46,365 nucleotides of DNA from the NCBI GenBank assembly GCA_002483135.1, contig DLHI01000001.1, forward strand, positions 1 through 46,365. The letters are read 5' to 3'. Shown piece after piece: positions 24,594 to 33,418 of the stretch. The DNA comes from Hyphomonadaceae bacterium UBA7672. Its GTDB lineage: Bacteria > Pseudomonadota > Alphaproteobacteria > Caulobacterales > Hyphomonadaceae. A program made the translations under genes and the position numbers. Each line of letters starts with the position of its first letter. Positions within the stretch are counted from its first letter, which is position 1. The notes beneath the pieces are model-generated. The model was not told the DNA's origin. It did no database searches and saw only the letters and a program-made list of their open reading frames with translations.

Positions 24594-24701
24594 CATCCTG
24601 TGTTCGGGCGGGATCGATCAAATTTGCCCAATCGGATTATCCAGACCTGAAGTGCTTCCTGCGAACATACTTCTGTCTGGTGACACGGCGGGAGTCTGCA
24701 C

Positions 24702-25100
24702 ATGTTCGGAAAGCGCGATTTCGACTCCAGCCCGAAGCGGTTCTGGGCGTGGTTCTCGGTCGAAGCCCAGGGCATCGCAAACGCGCTTGAAGCCCTGTCG
24801 CGCGGCGAAGCCGACGCAGAATGGGCAATCGCAGGCCTCAACGCCCGCATCCAGCGCGTCGATTCCACCCTTGAAGCCGATGTCGTCCGCTCGCTGGACG
24901 GCACATGCTGCCTGACAATCACCGGCGCTGAAAACGCGGTCGACGCACTGCTGGAAGGCGCGCCGCGCCTGCATGGTTGGCGTTTCTCGCCGCCTTCCCC
25001 CGGCGCGAGCCGCGTCCGCATCCCCTTCCTGCGCGCGCCGCGCCCGTCGCTGGACGTCCTCGCCTCGCCTCTGACGGCACTGCACGAAGCCTACGTCTAG
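24702..25100 (+). CDS. Hypothetical protein behind an EcfG-type promoter
   Basis: 132 residues, no signal peptide. The N-terminus contains KRFWAWFSVEAQGIANALE and the middle DGTCCLTITGAENAVDALLE followed by GAPRLHGWRFSPPSPG. The FWxWF start and a late 'AP+L..W.F' block recall a family of small uncharacterised cytoplasmic proteins, but I cannot name it. A likely stress promoter sits 109 bp upstream and a GAGTC site overlaps the ribosome site. The cobalamin adenosyltransferase gene follows after 39 bp, so it could be the first gene of a three-gene unit with that and the NADAR gene. Confidence 0.65.
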   Translation: MFGKRDFDSSPKRFWAWFSVEAQGIANALEALSRGEADAEWAIAGLNARIQRVDSTLEADVVRSLDGTCCLTITGAENAVDALLEGAPRLHGWRFSPPSPGASRVRIPFLRAPRPSLDVLASPLTALHEAYV

Positions 25101-25139
25101 TCGATTGACCCGGCCTGCCGCCGGGTGCGAACTAGCGAC

Positions 25140-25718
25140 ATGGTCGTACTCAACAAGATCTACACGCGCACGGGCGACGATGGCACCACAGGCCTCGCGA
25201 CCGGCGAGCGCGTCGAAAAATGGAACCTGCGCGTCGAAAGCTATGGCGCGGTGGACGAGACGAATTCCGCCGTCGGTGTCGCGCGTCTGCATGCGGCCGG
25301 CGACCCGGTGCTCGACGCCATGCTGGGCCGCATCCAGAATGACCTCTTCGATCTCGGCGCTGACCTTGCCACACCCGAGCGCGAGAAGCCCCTGGGCTGG
25401 ACGCCGCTGCGCATCGTGGAGGCGCAGGTGACGCGCCTCGAGGCCGAGATCGACCTGATGAATGCACCCATTCCCGCGCTAAACAGCTTCATCCTGCCGG
25501 GCGGCTCAGCTCTGTCGGCCCACCTGCACGTGGCCCGCGCCATCTCGCGCAGGGCCGAGCGGCTGGTCGCGCAGCTGGCGGCGACGCCCGGTGAGATCGT
25601 TTCGGCGCCAGCGCTCGCCTACGCCAACCGGCTGTCGGATTTCCTGTTCGTCGCCGCCCGCCGCGCCAACGATAACGGCGCCGGCGATGTGCTGTGGGTC
25701 CCCGGCGCGAACCGCTGA
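25140..25718 (+). CDS. Cob(I)yrinic acid a,c-diamide adenosyltransferase (PduO type)
   Basis: 192 residues. The ATP site is formed by KIYTRTGDDGTTGLATG at the N-terminus; ESYGAVDETNSAVGVARLH, SFILPGGSALSAHLHVARAI, RRAERLVAQL and YANRLSDFLFVAARRAN are the other PduO family blocks. It transfers adenosyl from ATP to Co(I) corrinoid to give adenosylcobalamin, the cofactor of methylmalonyl- and ethylmalonyl-CoA mutases, which fits the presence of mcd. The ATG at 25140 is chosen over a GTG at 25125 because it starts directly with the conserved VVLNKIYTRTG. The NADAR gene begins 6 bp after its stop. Confidence 0.95.
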   Translation: MVVLNKIYTRTGDDGTTGLATGERVEKWNLRVESYGAVDETNSAVGVARLHAAGDPVLDAMLGRIQNDLFDLGADLATPEREKPLGWTPLRIVEAQVTRLEAEIDLMNAPIPALNSFILPGGSALSAHLHVARAISRRAERLVAQLAATPGEIVSAPALAYANRLSDFLFVAARRANDNGAGDVLWVPGANR

Positions 25719-25724
25719 CTCGTC

Positions 25725-26204
25725 ATGCCCGCCGTCCACCTCTTCATGAAGGGGCCATTCAGCCAGTTTCACGCCTCACGGTTCGTCATCGACGGTCGCG
25801 ACTATGTCTGCGCCGAGCAGTTCATGCATGCCGAGAAGGCTCGCCTGTTCGGCGACCACGCCATGGCGGAGCGCATCATGCGATCCGACAGTCCCCACGA
25901 GCACAAGATGATGGGCGCGCGCGTAGTTGGTTTCGATGGCGAAACCTGGGATACGCGGAAGGTCACCATCGTCACCACCGGCAACATTGCCAAATTCAGC
26001 CAGAATGCGGGCCTGCGCCGACGCCTCTTGGATACGGGCGAGGCTATCCTCGCCGAAGCCAACCCGAAGGACTTCATCTGGGGCATCGGTCTGTCCGTCG
26101 ACGACCCAGCCGCACAGGACCCCGCGAACTGGCAGGGGCAGAACCTCCTCGGGAAAGTGCTGATGCAGGTCAGGCAGACGCTCGCCAGTCCAACAGAAGC
26201 CTGA
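25725..26204 (+). CDS. NADAR-family protein (YbiA-like N-glycosidase)
   Basis: 159 residues. FMKGPFSQFHASRFVIDGRD, CAEQFMHAEKARLFGD and HEHKMMGARVVGFDGETWD are the hallmark blocks; FIWGIGLSVDD, NWQGQNLLGKVLMQVR close the domain. YbiA cleaves riboflavin-pathway intermediates at an N-glycosidic bond, and other NADAR proteins remove ADP-ribose from guanine in nucleic acids. The tight spacing after the adenosyltransferase suggests co-transcription. There is no ADP-ribosyltransferase partner in the window, so the housekeeping role is the safer guess. Confidence 0.88.
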   Translation: MPAVHLFMKGPFSQFHASRFVIDGRDYVCAEQFMHAEKARLFGDHAMAERIMRSDSPHEHKMMGARVVGFDGETWDTRKVTIVTTGNIAKFSQNAGLRRRLLDTGEAILAEANPKDFIWGIGLSVDDPAAQDPANWQGQNLLGKVLMQVRQTLASPTEA

Positions 26205-26308
26205 CAAAATCCCGCCTAGTTCGGCATTAACCTGTTTCCTGAAGGATTGCGGCTCGCCGGGTGATTTGCGCCCGGGATTTTCGCCATCCGCCCAGTTCGG
26301 GGGTGTTC

Positions 26309-27526
26309 TTGAAGCGTCGCTCGGTTCTTCTCGCGCTTGCCCTTGCCCTGGCTGCACCGCTGACGCTCGTCGCAAGCGCCCAGGCGCAGGCCACGCGCGA
26401 GTATCAGGCACTGCTGGATTTCGCCTCGGAGCTCGACAACGCCGCCACCGCGCCGGATTTCGTCGGTCTCGCGGTCGCTGTGGTCAAGGACGGCAAGGTC
26501 GTGCTGATGCGCACCTATGGCGTGACCGAAGCCGGCGGTACGCAGAAGGTCACACCCGACACGGTGTTCCGCCTCGCATCGCTGTCGAAGGGTTTCGCTG
26601 GCACGCTCGCAGCGCTAGAACAGTCCGAAGGCAAGCTTGACCTTCAAGCGAGGGCAGTCGCCTACACTCCACAGTTTCGCCTGAAGAATGCGAAGGACAC
26701 ACAGGACGTCACGCTCGAAGACGTGCTCTCGCACCAGACCGGCCTGCCGCCTTATGCCTATGACAATTTGCTCGAAGGTGGCACGCCACCCAACGACATT
26801 CTGGCCAAGTATGGGTCAGTGAAACAGACCTGCAAACCGGGCGCGTGCTTCACCTATCAGAACACCACGTTCAACATCATCGCTGCGGCGATTGAGAAGG
26901 CGACCGGCCGCACCTACGCCGAAGAGCTCGAGACCCGCATCCTCGATCCGTTGGACATGAAGACGGCTTCTTTGAGCAGTCAGGGGCTCATGGCCACCGG
27001 CAACTGGGCCCGCCCGCACAAGCGCGCGGGCGAAGGCTGGGTTTCGACGCCGGTCACGGAGCCCTACTACAAGGTGCCCGCTGCTGGCGGCATGAACGCA
27101 TCGATCAGTGATCTTTCGAAATGGCTCATCGCGCAGATGGGCGACCGACCCGACGTGTTGCCGCAAGCCGTGCTGGATGAAGCCCATCGCCGCCGCATCG
27201 ACACGCCGCCGGAATCCGCGCGCCAGCGCTCGTTGAAGACCCCGGTGACGTCCACCTCCTACGCACTCGGATGGCGCATCTATCAGTATGCCGGACACAA
27301 GCTGATGACGCACTCGGGCAGCGTCGAGGGCTATATCGCGCAGATCGCCTGGCTGCCTGAGGAAAAGGCCGGCATCGTGATCCTGTCGAATACACGCGGA
27401 TCACGCGCAGCCAAGATCTTGCCGACCTGGCTCGACTACCAGCTCGGCCTGCCCAAGACTGACTGGTTCCGCATGGGCGACCTGCTGCAGGCGAGCACGG
27501 CGCCCGCGACTGCCAGCGGCGAGTAA
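26309..27526 (+). CDS. Class C beta-lactamase-like serine hydrolase
   Basis: About 405 residues with a signal peptide (KRRSVLLALALALAAPLTLV, cleavage near AQAQA). The start is taken as TTG at 26309, five bases after GGGGG; GTG at 26303 is an alternative and a GTG at 26261 would spoil the signal. The catalytic SxxK is in RLASLSKGFAG, the YxN motif in CFTYQNTTFN and the third motif in MTHSGSVEGY (HSG in place of KTG). PDFVGLAVAVVKDG opens the domain. Such proteins include esterases, DD-peptidases and beta-lactamases; the specificity cannot be told. Confidence 0.85.
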   Translation: MKRRSVLLALALALAAPLTLVASAQAQATREYQALLDFASELDNAATAPDFVGLAVAVVKDGKVVLMRTYGVTEAGGTQKVTPDTVFRLASLSKGFAGTLAALEQSEGKLDLQARAVAYTPQFRLKNAKDTQDVTLEDVLSHQTGLPPYAYDNLLEGGTPPNDILAKYGSVKQTCKPGACFTYQNTTFNIIAAAIEKATGRTYAEELETRILDPLDMKTASLSSQGLMATGNWARPHKRAGEGWVSTPVTEPYYKVPAAGGMNASISDLSKWLIAQMGDRPDVLPQAVLDEAHRRRIDTPPESARQRSLKTPVTSTSYALGWRIYQYAGHKLMTHSGSVEGYIAQIAWLPEEKAGIVILSNTRGSRAAKILPTWLDYQLGLPKTDWFRMGDLLQASTAPATASGE

Positions 27527-27586
27527 TCCATAGCTTGCGCAAGGCTGCGGGGACCGCCATGTTCTGCTCATCCAGTGGAGGGCGGA

Positions 27587-29569
27587 ATGTTCAGGCTTGC
27601 AGCATTTGGTTCAATTGCGGCATTGGCGCTTTCCGCCTGCGGCCCCGCCGAAACGGCGGAAGCGCCAAAACCGCATCAGACTTATGATGCGAAGGCGTTC
27701 TTCGAGACGACCTCGGTGTCCATGGCCTCGCCAACGCCGCTGGCCTTCTCGGCCGATGGGACGAACATTCTGGTCGCAACCGACAAGTCGGGCGTGTTCA
27801 ACGCGGCCGCCCTGCCCGTCGCGGGCGGCGAGATGAAGCCACTGACCACGTCGACGACTGACGCAACATTTGCGATCAGCTATTTCCCGAGCGACGATCG
27901 TATCCTGGTCTCCGCCGACAAGGGCGGCAACGAGCTGAGCCACGTCTATGTGCGCGAGGCTGACGGCACGCTGAAGGATCTGACTCCCGGCGAAAGCCAC
28001 ATTGCGCAGTTCATCGGCTGGGCCGGCGACGGCAAGACATTCTGGATCTCGACCAACGAGCGCGATCCACAGATGTTCGACGTCTACGCCTATAGCGTCG
28101 CCGATTTCTCGCGGAAGCTGGTGTTCGAGAACACCGGCTTCCTTCCCTCTTCCATCTCGCCCGATGGCAAGTGGCTGGCGCTCGACAAGCCGACGACGGC
28201 CGCCGATTCTGATGTTTACCTCGCCGACCTAACCAAGCCAGCGAAGCAGACGCCTGTTCTGGTGACGCCGAACGACGCCGTCATCGCCTACGGCTCCTAC
28301 GAATTCACGCCGGATTCAAAACAGCTGGTCTACGGCACGGATGAGCATGGCGAGTTCACACAGGCCTGGACGCACGACCTTGCGACCGGCGAGAAGAAGG
28401 AACTGGTGAAAGCCGACTGGGATGTCCAGTACGTCACCTACTCCGCATCCGGCCGCTATCGCGTCTCCGCAATCAATGAGGACGCTTCGACAAAGCTGAC
28501 GATACTTGACCAGACCGCAGGCAAGCCACTGACGCTCACCGGCGTTCCGGCTGGCGACATCGGCCAGGTTCGCTTCAACCGCGACGAAACCAAGATCGCC
28601 TTTACGGTTGCCTCCGACACATCGCCGTCCGACGTGTTCGTCGCGGACCTCGCGACCGGCGCTGCGACGCGCCTGACCACCAACCTCAACCCCGCAATCG
28701 ACGAGACCATGCTCGTGGATGGACAAGTCGTCCGCTACAAGAGCTTCGACGGGCTCGACATTCCTGCCATCCTGTTCATGCCGAAAGGCGCGAGCGCGGA
28801 GAACCCCGTTCCTGCCGTGATCGATGTGCACGGGGGCCCAGGCGGGCAGAGCCGCAAGGGCTATGCGGCGACGTACCAGCATCTGGTCAATCACGGTTAC
28901 GCCGTGCTGCGCGTCAACAACCGTGGCTCGTCCGGCTATGGCAAGACGTTCTTCCACATGGACGACAAGAAGCACGGGGAGGTCGATCTCGACGATGTCG
29001 TGTTCGGCAAGAAGTATCTTCAAACACTCGACTGGGTGCAGGACGACAAGATCGCAATCATCGGCGGCTCCTACGGCGGATACATGGTCGCTGCAGCGCT
29101 TGCCTTCCGTCCTGAAGAGTTCACCGCCGGCATCGACATCTTCGGCGTCACTAACTGGACGCGTACGCTGAACGAAATCCCGCCATGGTGGGGCGCCCAG
29201 AAGGACGCGCTCTATGACGAGATGGGCGATCCGGCGACCGACGCCGAGCGTCACCAGCGCATCTCGCCGCTGTTCCACGCCGACAAGGTCACGAAGCCGC
29301 TGCTCGTCATCCAGGGGGCCAACGACCCACGCGTGCTGCAGGTGGAGAGCGACGAGCTGGTCGCCGCCGTAAAGAAGAACAACGTGCCGGTGGAGTACAT
29401 CATCTTCCTGGACGAGGGCCACGGCTTCCTGCGTAAGGAGAACCGCATCACGGCGTCGAACGCCTACCTCACCTTCCTCAACCAGTACCTGAAGGGCGTC
29501 ACGCCGCCCGAGGGCGCGTATGCGTCTCCAGCAGCCCCCGCCGCTACGGCGCCACCGCCGGCGCCGTAG
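27587..29569 (+). CDS. S9-family prolyl oligopeptidase-like peptidase, lipoprotein
   Basis: 660 residues. The signal MFRLAAFGSIAALALSAC has a lipobox. A beta-propeller region with TolB-like repeats (SPDGKWLAL, FTPDSKQLVYG, FNRDETKIAFTV) spans about residues 40-370. The C-terminal hydrolase has VIDVHGGPGGQSRKG, the nucleophile GGSYGGYM, an aspartate in GANDPRV and a histidine in DEGHGFLRKENR. It probably trims peptides in the periplasm. The ATG at 27587 follows GGAGGGCGGA. A proline/alanine-rich tail of about 20 residues ends the protein. Confidence 0.92.
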   Translation: MFRLAAFGSIAALALSACGPAETAEAPKPHQTYDAKAFFETTSVSMASPTPLAFSADGTNILVATDKSGVFNAAALPVAGGEMKPLTTSTTDATFAISYFPSDDRILVSADKGGNELSHVYVREADGTLKDLTPGESHIAQFIGWAGDGKTFWISTNERDPQMFDVYAYSVADFSRKLVFENTGFLPSSISPDGKWLALDKPTTAADSDVYLADLTKPAKQTPVLVTPNDAVIAYGSYEFTPDSKQLVYGTDEHGEFTQAWTHDLATGEKKELVKADWDVQYVTYSASGRYRVSAINEDASTKLTILDQTAGKPLTLTGVPAGDIGQVRFNRDETKIAFTVASDTSPSDVFVADLATGAATRLTTNLNPAIDETMLVDGQVVRYKSFDGLDIPAILFMPKGASAENPVPAVIDVHGGPGGQSRKGYAATYQHLVNHGYAVLRVNNRGSSGYGKTFFHMDDKKHGEVDLDDVVFGKKYLQTLDWVQDDKIAIIGGSYGGYMVAAALAFRPEEFTAGIDIFGVTNWTRTLNEIPPWWGAQKDALYDEMGDPATDAERHQRISPLFHADKVTKPLLVIQGANDPRVLQVESDELVAAVKKNNVPVEYIIFLDEGHGFLRKENRITASNAYLTFLNQYLKGVTPPEGAYASPAAPAATAPPPAP

Positions 29570-29572
29570 GAT

Positions 29573-29631
29573 CGCCCTCGAGTAAGCCCTTGTCTTGCGA
29601 GACGGCCTGCGGCCCTTTCGGGACGAGGGCG
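29573..29631. other. Structured convergent intergenic element (possible three-way junction)
   Basis: CGCCCTCG (29573-29580) pairs perfectly with CGAGGGCG (29624-29631). Between them are two short hairpins, GTCT-TGCG-AGAC (29592-29603) and GGCC-TGC-GGCC (29604-29614). It fills the gap between the convergent S9 peptidase and TerB genes, so a two-way terminator is likely even though no T run is present. Confidence 0.45.
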
Positions 29632-29633
29632 CG

Positions 29634-30089
29634 TTACGCCTGGATGCTGCCGCCGCCCTGGACCTTCTGACGCGCCAGAGCCGAGTCCATCGGCGACAGA
29701 CCCAGCCGGTCAACCAGCTGCCGCATCAGGGAGTCTTCGTTGGGATCGCGTGACCCATCCGCCAGGACGACAGCCCACAACGCCTCGATGATCGCAATGC
29801 GATCCTCGATGGCTATGGCCGTGCGGATCGTCTTGGTGAACTGGTAGATGTCGATCGACTCCAGCTCAGCATCCTCGCCCTTTGCGCGCAATGCCTGTGC
29901 ACCGGCAGCATCGAGGCCGAAGCGCGCTTCCAGCACCTGATCCACCACAGCGCGTTCTTCCGCGCCATATTCGCCATCTGCCCGCGCCGCCATCACAAGC
30001 ACGGCGGCAATTGCCGCGCGTGCGTCGTCTTGCTGCACCTCGGCAGGCGCCGATACCCTCAACAGCCGCTTAAAGAATTCTATCGCCAT
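29634..30089 (-). CDS. TerB-family protein
   Basis: 151 residues. The N-terminus MAIEFFKRLLRVSAP leads into a helical TerB domain: ARAAIAAVLVMAARADGEYG, EERAVVDQVLEARF and IAIIEALWAVVLADGSRDPN, the last two carrying acidic loop motifs typical of this metal-binding-like fold. TerB proteins occur in tellurite resistance and stress systems; single copies like this one are widespread housekeeping proteins of unknown role. The ATG at 30089 is preferred since it starts the domain. The SDR gene ends 31 bp upstream on the same strand. Confidence 0.8.
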   Translation of the reverse strand: MAIEFFKRLLRVSAPAEVQQDDARAAIAAVLVMAARADGEYGAEERAVVDQVLEARFGLDAAGAQALRAKGEDAELESIDIYQFTKTIRTAIAIEDRIAIIEALWAVVLADGSRDPNEDSLMRQLVDRLGLSPMDSALARQKVQGGGSIQA

Positions 30090-30120
30090 AGTCTTGAGAT
30101 GGCGCCTTTGCGCCGCGCCA

Positions 30121-30999
30121 TCAACCCGGCTTGGGCGAATTGAAGAGCGCTGCGATCGTTTCCGCGTCCGCGCCCAGCGCACCAAACACCGGTCCAAATG
30201 TCGCCATCCGCGCCGCATCGTTGGGCCCCAGCGTGATGCCGCCATCGACGACCAGCGCATGCCCTGTCACGAAGCCTGACCCGTCCGAACCGAGATAGAG
30301 CGCAGCTTCTGCAATATCAGACCCGCGCCCGCCGCGCGGGATGGGCTGGGTATGCTTGCTCGCCTCGGCCAGCGCATCGATACGCGTCTCGGCATATTGG
30401 CGCGGGAGGCCCATCGCAGCGGCAAAGATGTTGGTCGCGATCATGCCAGGGCAGATGCAGTTCACACGGATATTCTCCGGGCTCAGCTGCGCCGCCGCTG
30501 CATGCGTCATGTGAATCACAGCCGCCTTGGCGATCGAATATAGCAACGGGCCATAGCCCGTGCGCAGCCCGGCGATCGACGCCGTGGAGATGATCGAGCC
30601 GCCGCCCTGCTCGCGCATGATGGGCACGGCGTACTTCATTCCGAACAGAGCGGCCCGCACATGCAGGTGCATCACGGCATCAAAGCTCTCGGCCGTCACG
30701 GCGGCCGCCATATCGCGGGCGCCGCCTGTGCCGGCATTGTTGAACAGGATGTCGAGCTTGCCGAATTCGGACTTCGAAAGGTTCACCGCGGTTGCGATCT
30801 GGCCCTCGTCCATTACGTCACAGCGGATGAAGCGCACCCTGTCCCTGTGCTGGTGTTCGATCTGTCCCCCCTTGTCTTCCTGCAGGTCGGCGGCGATCAC
30901 GCGCGCGCCTTCCGCAACGAAAAGATCGACCGTGGCGCGACCGATGCCGCTCGCAGCCCCCGTGACCACCGCCACCTTGCCTTCAAGCCGTCCCGCCAT
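30121..30999 (-). CDS. Short-chain dehydrogenase/reductase
   Basis: 292 residues with the classical SDR pattern: VVTGAASGIGRATVDLFVAE binds the dinucleotide, NNAG lies in ILFNNAGTGG, the catalytic serine is in IISTASIAG and YSIAK carries the YxxxK pair. The C-terminus includes GFVTGHALVVDGG. An aspartate in AADLQED, at the end of the second strand, favours NAD over NADP. The ATG at 30999 follows AGGGA; an ATG 15 bp upstream is an alternative. The substrate is unknown. It may be co-transcribed with the TerB gene. Confidence 0.92.
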   Translation of the reverse strand: MAGRLEGKVAVVTGAASGIGRATVDLFVAEGARVIAADLQEDKGGQIEHQHRDRVRFIRCDVMDEGQIATAVNLSKSEFGKLDILFNNAGTGGARDMAAAVTAESFDAVMHLHVRAALFGMKYAVPIMREQGGGSIISTASIAGLRTGYGPLLYSIAKAAVIHMTHAAAAQLSPENIRVNCICPGMIATNIFAAAMGLPRQYAETRIDALAEASKHTQPIPRGGRGSDIAEAALYLGSDGSGFVTGHALVVDGGITLGPNDAARMATFGPVFGALGADAETIAALFNSPKPG

Positions 31000-31057
31000 G
31001 TGCGCGTCCCTCATGTTTCTTCCCGCACACTAGCGCGCAGGAGAAGCGCGCCAAGCA

Positions 31058-32104
31058 TCATTGTGGATCAGGTATCGGCCCCACATTCGTACGCTTCGAC
31101 ACCAGGTTGAAGAAGTGGAAGACCTTCTCCAGATTGTCGCGGCTGCGGCGGATGAAGAACTCATGCTCCAGCCCGGGAAACTCCAGATAGATGTGCTGCG
31201 CGCCAACAGCCTGAAGCGCACGCACCGAGGCGCGCGAGCTTTCCTTGCGAACCACATTGTCCTCCGCACCGTGCATGATCAGGACGGGGACGCCCTTCAG
31301 CTGTTCAGCCGGCGCATTGGGTCCAACCCCACCGCCGGCAATCGGCGCGATACCGGCCCAGATGCCGTTGTGCTTGGCGCCCAGGAAGAACGTGCCGAAC
31401 CCGCCCATCGAATGGCCCATCAGGTAGATGCGGTCGGGATCGACATTGAACCTGTCGCGCACCATGGCGAGGACCGTCAGGGCGTCATGCTCCGACAGCT
31501 CGTTGATATTCCACTTGGCTCCCGTCGTTGGATTCACATCGGCCGTTTCCACCGGCACGGGGTTCCCCCGCGGCGGACCCCATCCGCCGAAGGTCGAATA
31601 CCCCATCGGCGCCAGCACGATGTATCCGTCGCGCTGGGCGAAATCCGTCGTGCCGTCGAATAGAATCTGCTGCAGCGGCGTCACGCCCGCGCCATGCAGG
31701 TCGACGATCAGCGGCCATTTCTTCGCCGGGTCATAGCCTTCCGGCACGAACAACGAGAAAGGCATAGTCGCGTTTGCCGCGTCCAGATCGTACTCGCACA
31801 TCAGGATGCGCTTCTGGCTCTCGGTCAGGGGCGGCTGGGCCGAGCGCGGAATGTTGGCGCGCTGGGCGATCGCATCGTTCGGGTCCGTCGATGGCGGAGG
31901 TTGCGGATCAAGCCGCACGCCGTCATGCGTCACATTCGGCACGCCCGCACTTGCCGCGGCCTCGGCTTCCGTAAGCGATGAACATTGCAGCCCCCGCGCG
32001 AGACTGGCGGGCGCCTCCCTTGGCGGCGCTTCAGGCGCACCGGACGCACATCCCGCCACGACAAGTCCGAGCGCGCAAATCGCGCCTGCTGACAATCCGC
32101 GCAT
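31058..32104 (-). CDS. Lipoprotein alpha/beta hydrolase (PHB depolymerase/esterase-like)
   Basis: 348 residues. MRGLSAGAICALGLVVAGC is a lipoprotein signal; a proline-rich region follows to about residue 95. The catalytic core shows LIVDLHGAGVTPLQQ, the nucleophile elbow MGHSMGGFGTFFLG, an aspartate in HGAEDNVVRKE and a histidine in GLEHEFFIR. A typical polyhydroxyalkanoate depolymerase or feruloyl esterase-like fold is inferred. GGAGGGG precedes the ATG. It lies 11 bp after the DUF3144 gene on the same strand and so is probably in its operon. Confidence 0.85.
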   Translation of the reverse strand: MRGLSAGAICALGLVVAGCASGAPEAPPREAPASLARGLQCSSLTEAEAAASAGVPNVTHDGVRLDPQPPPSTDPNDAIAQRANIPRSAQPPLTESQKRILMCEYDLDAANATMPFSLFVPEGYDPAKKWPLIVDLHGAGVTPLQQILFDGTTDFAQRDGYIVLAPMGYSTFGGWGPPRGNPVPVETADVNPTTGAKWNINELSEHDALTVLAMVRDRFNVDPDRIYLMGHSMGGFGTFFLGAKHNGIWAGIAPIAGGGVGPNAPAEQLKGVPVLIMHGAEDNVVRKESSRASVRALQAVGAQHIYLEFPGLEHEFFIRRSRDNLEKVFHFFNLVSKRTNVGPIPDPQ

Positions 32105-32115
32105 ATCCCCTCCGC

Positions 32116-32406
32116 TCAGCCCTGTGGCTTCATGTAGCTGTCGAAATTCTTCGCATAGGCGTCCAGGTTCCCCTGAAGCATCTGCCGGAAACCGGCGACG
32201 AAGTATTCCACGGTCTCGTCGCGCTTGGCCGCCATCGCCTCCCCGTTCTCAAACCCGCCTGCCGACAGCCAGGCGCAGAACCGCGCGGATGCAAACATCA
32301 TGGATGCGTTGACCATCTCGCGCCGCGCGCCCTCTAGCTGGTCGTTGGCCAGAGCAATGTGCGCATCGGCGCGGGCATAGAAAGCGTCGTCAAACGGATC
32401 GGCCAT
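32116..32406 (-). CDS. DUF3144 protein
   Basis: 96 residues, cytoplasmic. AFYARADAHIALANDQLEG, MMFASARFCAWLSAGGFENG and FVAGFRQMLQGNLDAYAKNF are the conserved blocks of DUF3144, a small helical family of unknown function. The ATG at 32406 has GGGAGA about 9 nt upstream and begins exactly where the family does. It heads a minus-strand unit with the hydrolase lipoprotein. Confidence 0.85.
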   Translation of the reverse strand: MADPFDDAFYARADAHIALANDQLEGARREMVNASMMFASARFCAWLSAGGFENGEAMAAKRDETVEYFVAGFRQMLQGNLDAYAKNFDSYMKPQG

Positions 32407-32669
32407 GTAACCGGGTCTCCCTGTTGACCGTGAGACTATCGTCCGGCCCGAAAAAGCCACCTGGAAAGCGGCCCCACGCACGAATGTTTCATCCCGCCCC
32501 TCGCAATTCGCGCCAAATCGACGCTTTTTGCCCTTGGCTGACCCGGGAAACTTGATTCCGGCGCGTCTGCTGCATAACAGGGAGCCGCTGGTTCGCAGGC
32601 GCACCATTGCGGGGCGTCCGGGAACCTTTCGACCGCCAGAAGACTGTTCAAAGTCCGGAGATTCCACCG

Positions 32670-33416
32670 ATGAAGGTGCTTGTGCCCGTCAAGCGGGTGA
32701 TCGACCCCAACGTTCGCCCGCGTGTGAAAGCCGATGGCTCGGGCGTGGACCTCGCCAACATCAAGATGGCAATGAACCCGTTCTGCGAGATCGCCGTCGA
32801 AGAGGCGGTGCGCATGAAGGAGAAGGGTGTCGTCACCGAGATCGTCCTCGTCTCCATCGGCCCGGCCCAGGCGCAGGAAACCATCCGCATTGGTCTCGCC
32901 ATGGGCGGCGACCGCGGCATCCTCGTCCAGACCGACGTGGCGGTTGAACCCCTCGCTGTCGCCAAGATCCTCGCGAAGATTGTCGAAGCCGAACAACCCG
33001 GCCTCGTCATCACCGGCAAACAGGCGATTGACGACGACGCCAACCAGACAGGCCAGATGCTCGCCGCCCTGCTCGGCTGGCCGCAAGGCGCCTTCGCCTC
33101 GGCCGTCGCGGTCGAAGGCGACAAGTTGAAAGTCACGCGCGAAGTCGATGGTGGCCTGCAGACCGTCTCGCTGAACCTTCCGGCAGTGGTCACCACCGAC
33201 CTGCGCCTTAACGAACCGCGTTTTGCCTCGCTGCCGAACATCATGAAAGCGAAGAAGAAGCCGATCGACACCAAGTCGCCCGCCGACTACGGCGTAGACG
33301 TCACGCCGCGTCTGTCGGTCGTGAAAGTCGCCGAGCCGAAGAAGCGCGAAGCCGGCGAGAAGGTCGCCGACGTCGACACGCTCATCGCCAAACTCAAATC
33401 CGCTGGAGCGATCTGA
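32670..33416 (+). CDS. etfB: Electron transfer flavoprotein beta subunit
   Basis: 248 residues. MKVLVPVKRVIDPNVRPRVK opens the protein; NPFCEIAVEEAVRMKEKG, GKQAIDDDANQTGQMLAALL (the AMP-binding region) and PRFASLPNIMKAKKKPI, the recognition loop for client dehydrogenases, are clear. With EtfA it carries electrons from acyl-CoA dehydrogenases such as Mcd to ETF-QO. GGAG lies about 9 nt before the ATG. etfA begins 2 bp after its stop. Confidence 0.97.
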   Translation: MKVLVPVKRVIDPNVRPRVKADGSGVDLANIKMAMNPFCEIAVEEAVRMKEKGVVTEIVLVSIGPAQAQETIRIGLAMGGDRGILVQTDVAVEPLAVAKILAKIVEAEQPGLVITGKQAIDDDANQTGQMLAALLGWPQGAFASAVAVEGDKLKVTREVDGGLQTVSLNLPAVVTTDLRLNEPRFASLPNIMKAKKKPIDTKSPADYGVDVTPRLSVVKVAEPKKREAGEKVADVDTLIAKLKSAGAI

Positions 33417-33418
33417 TC

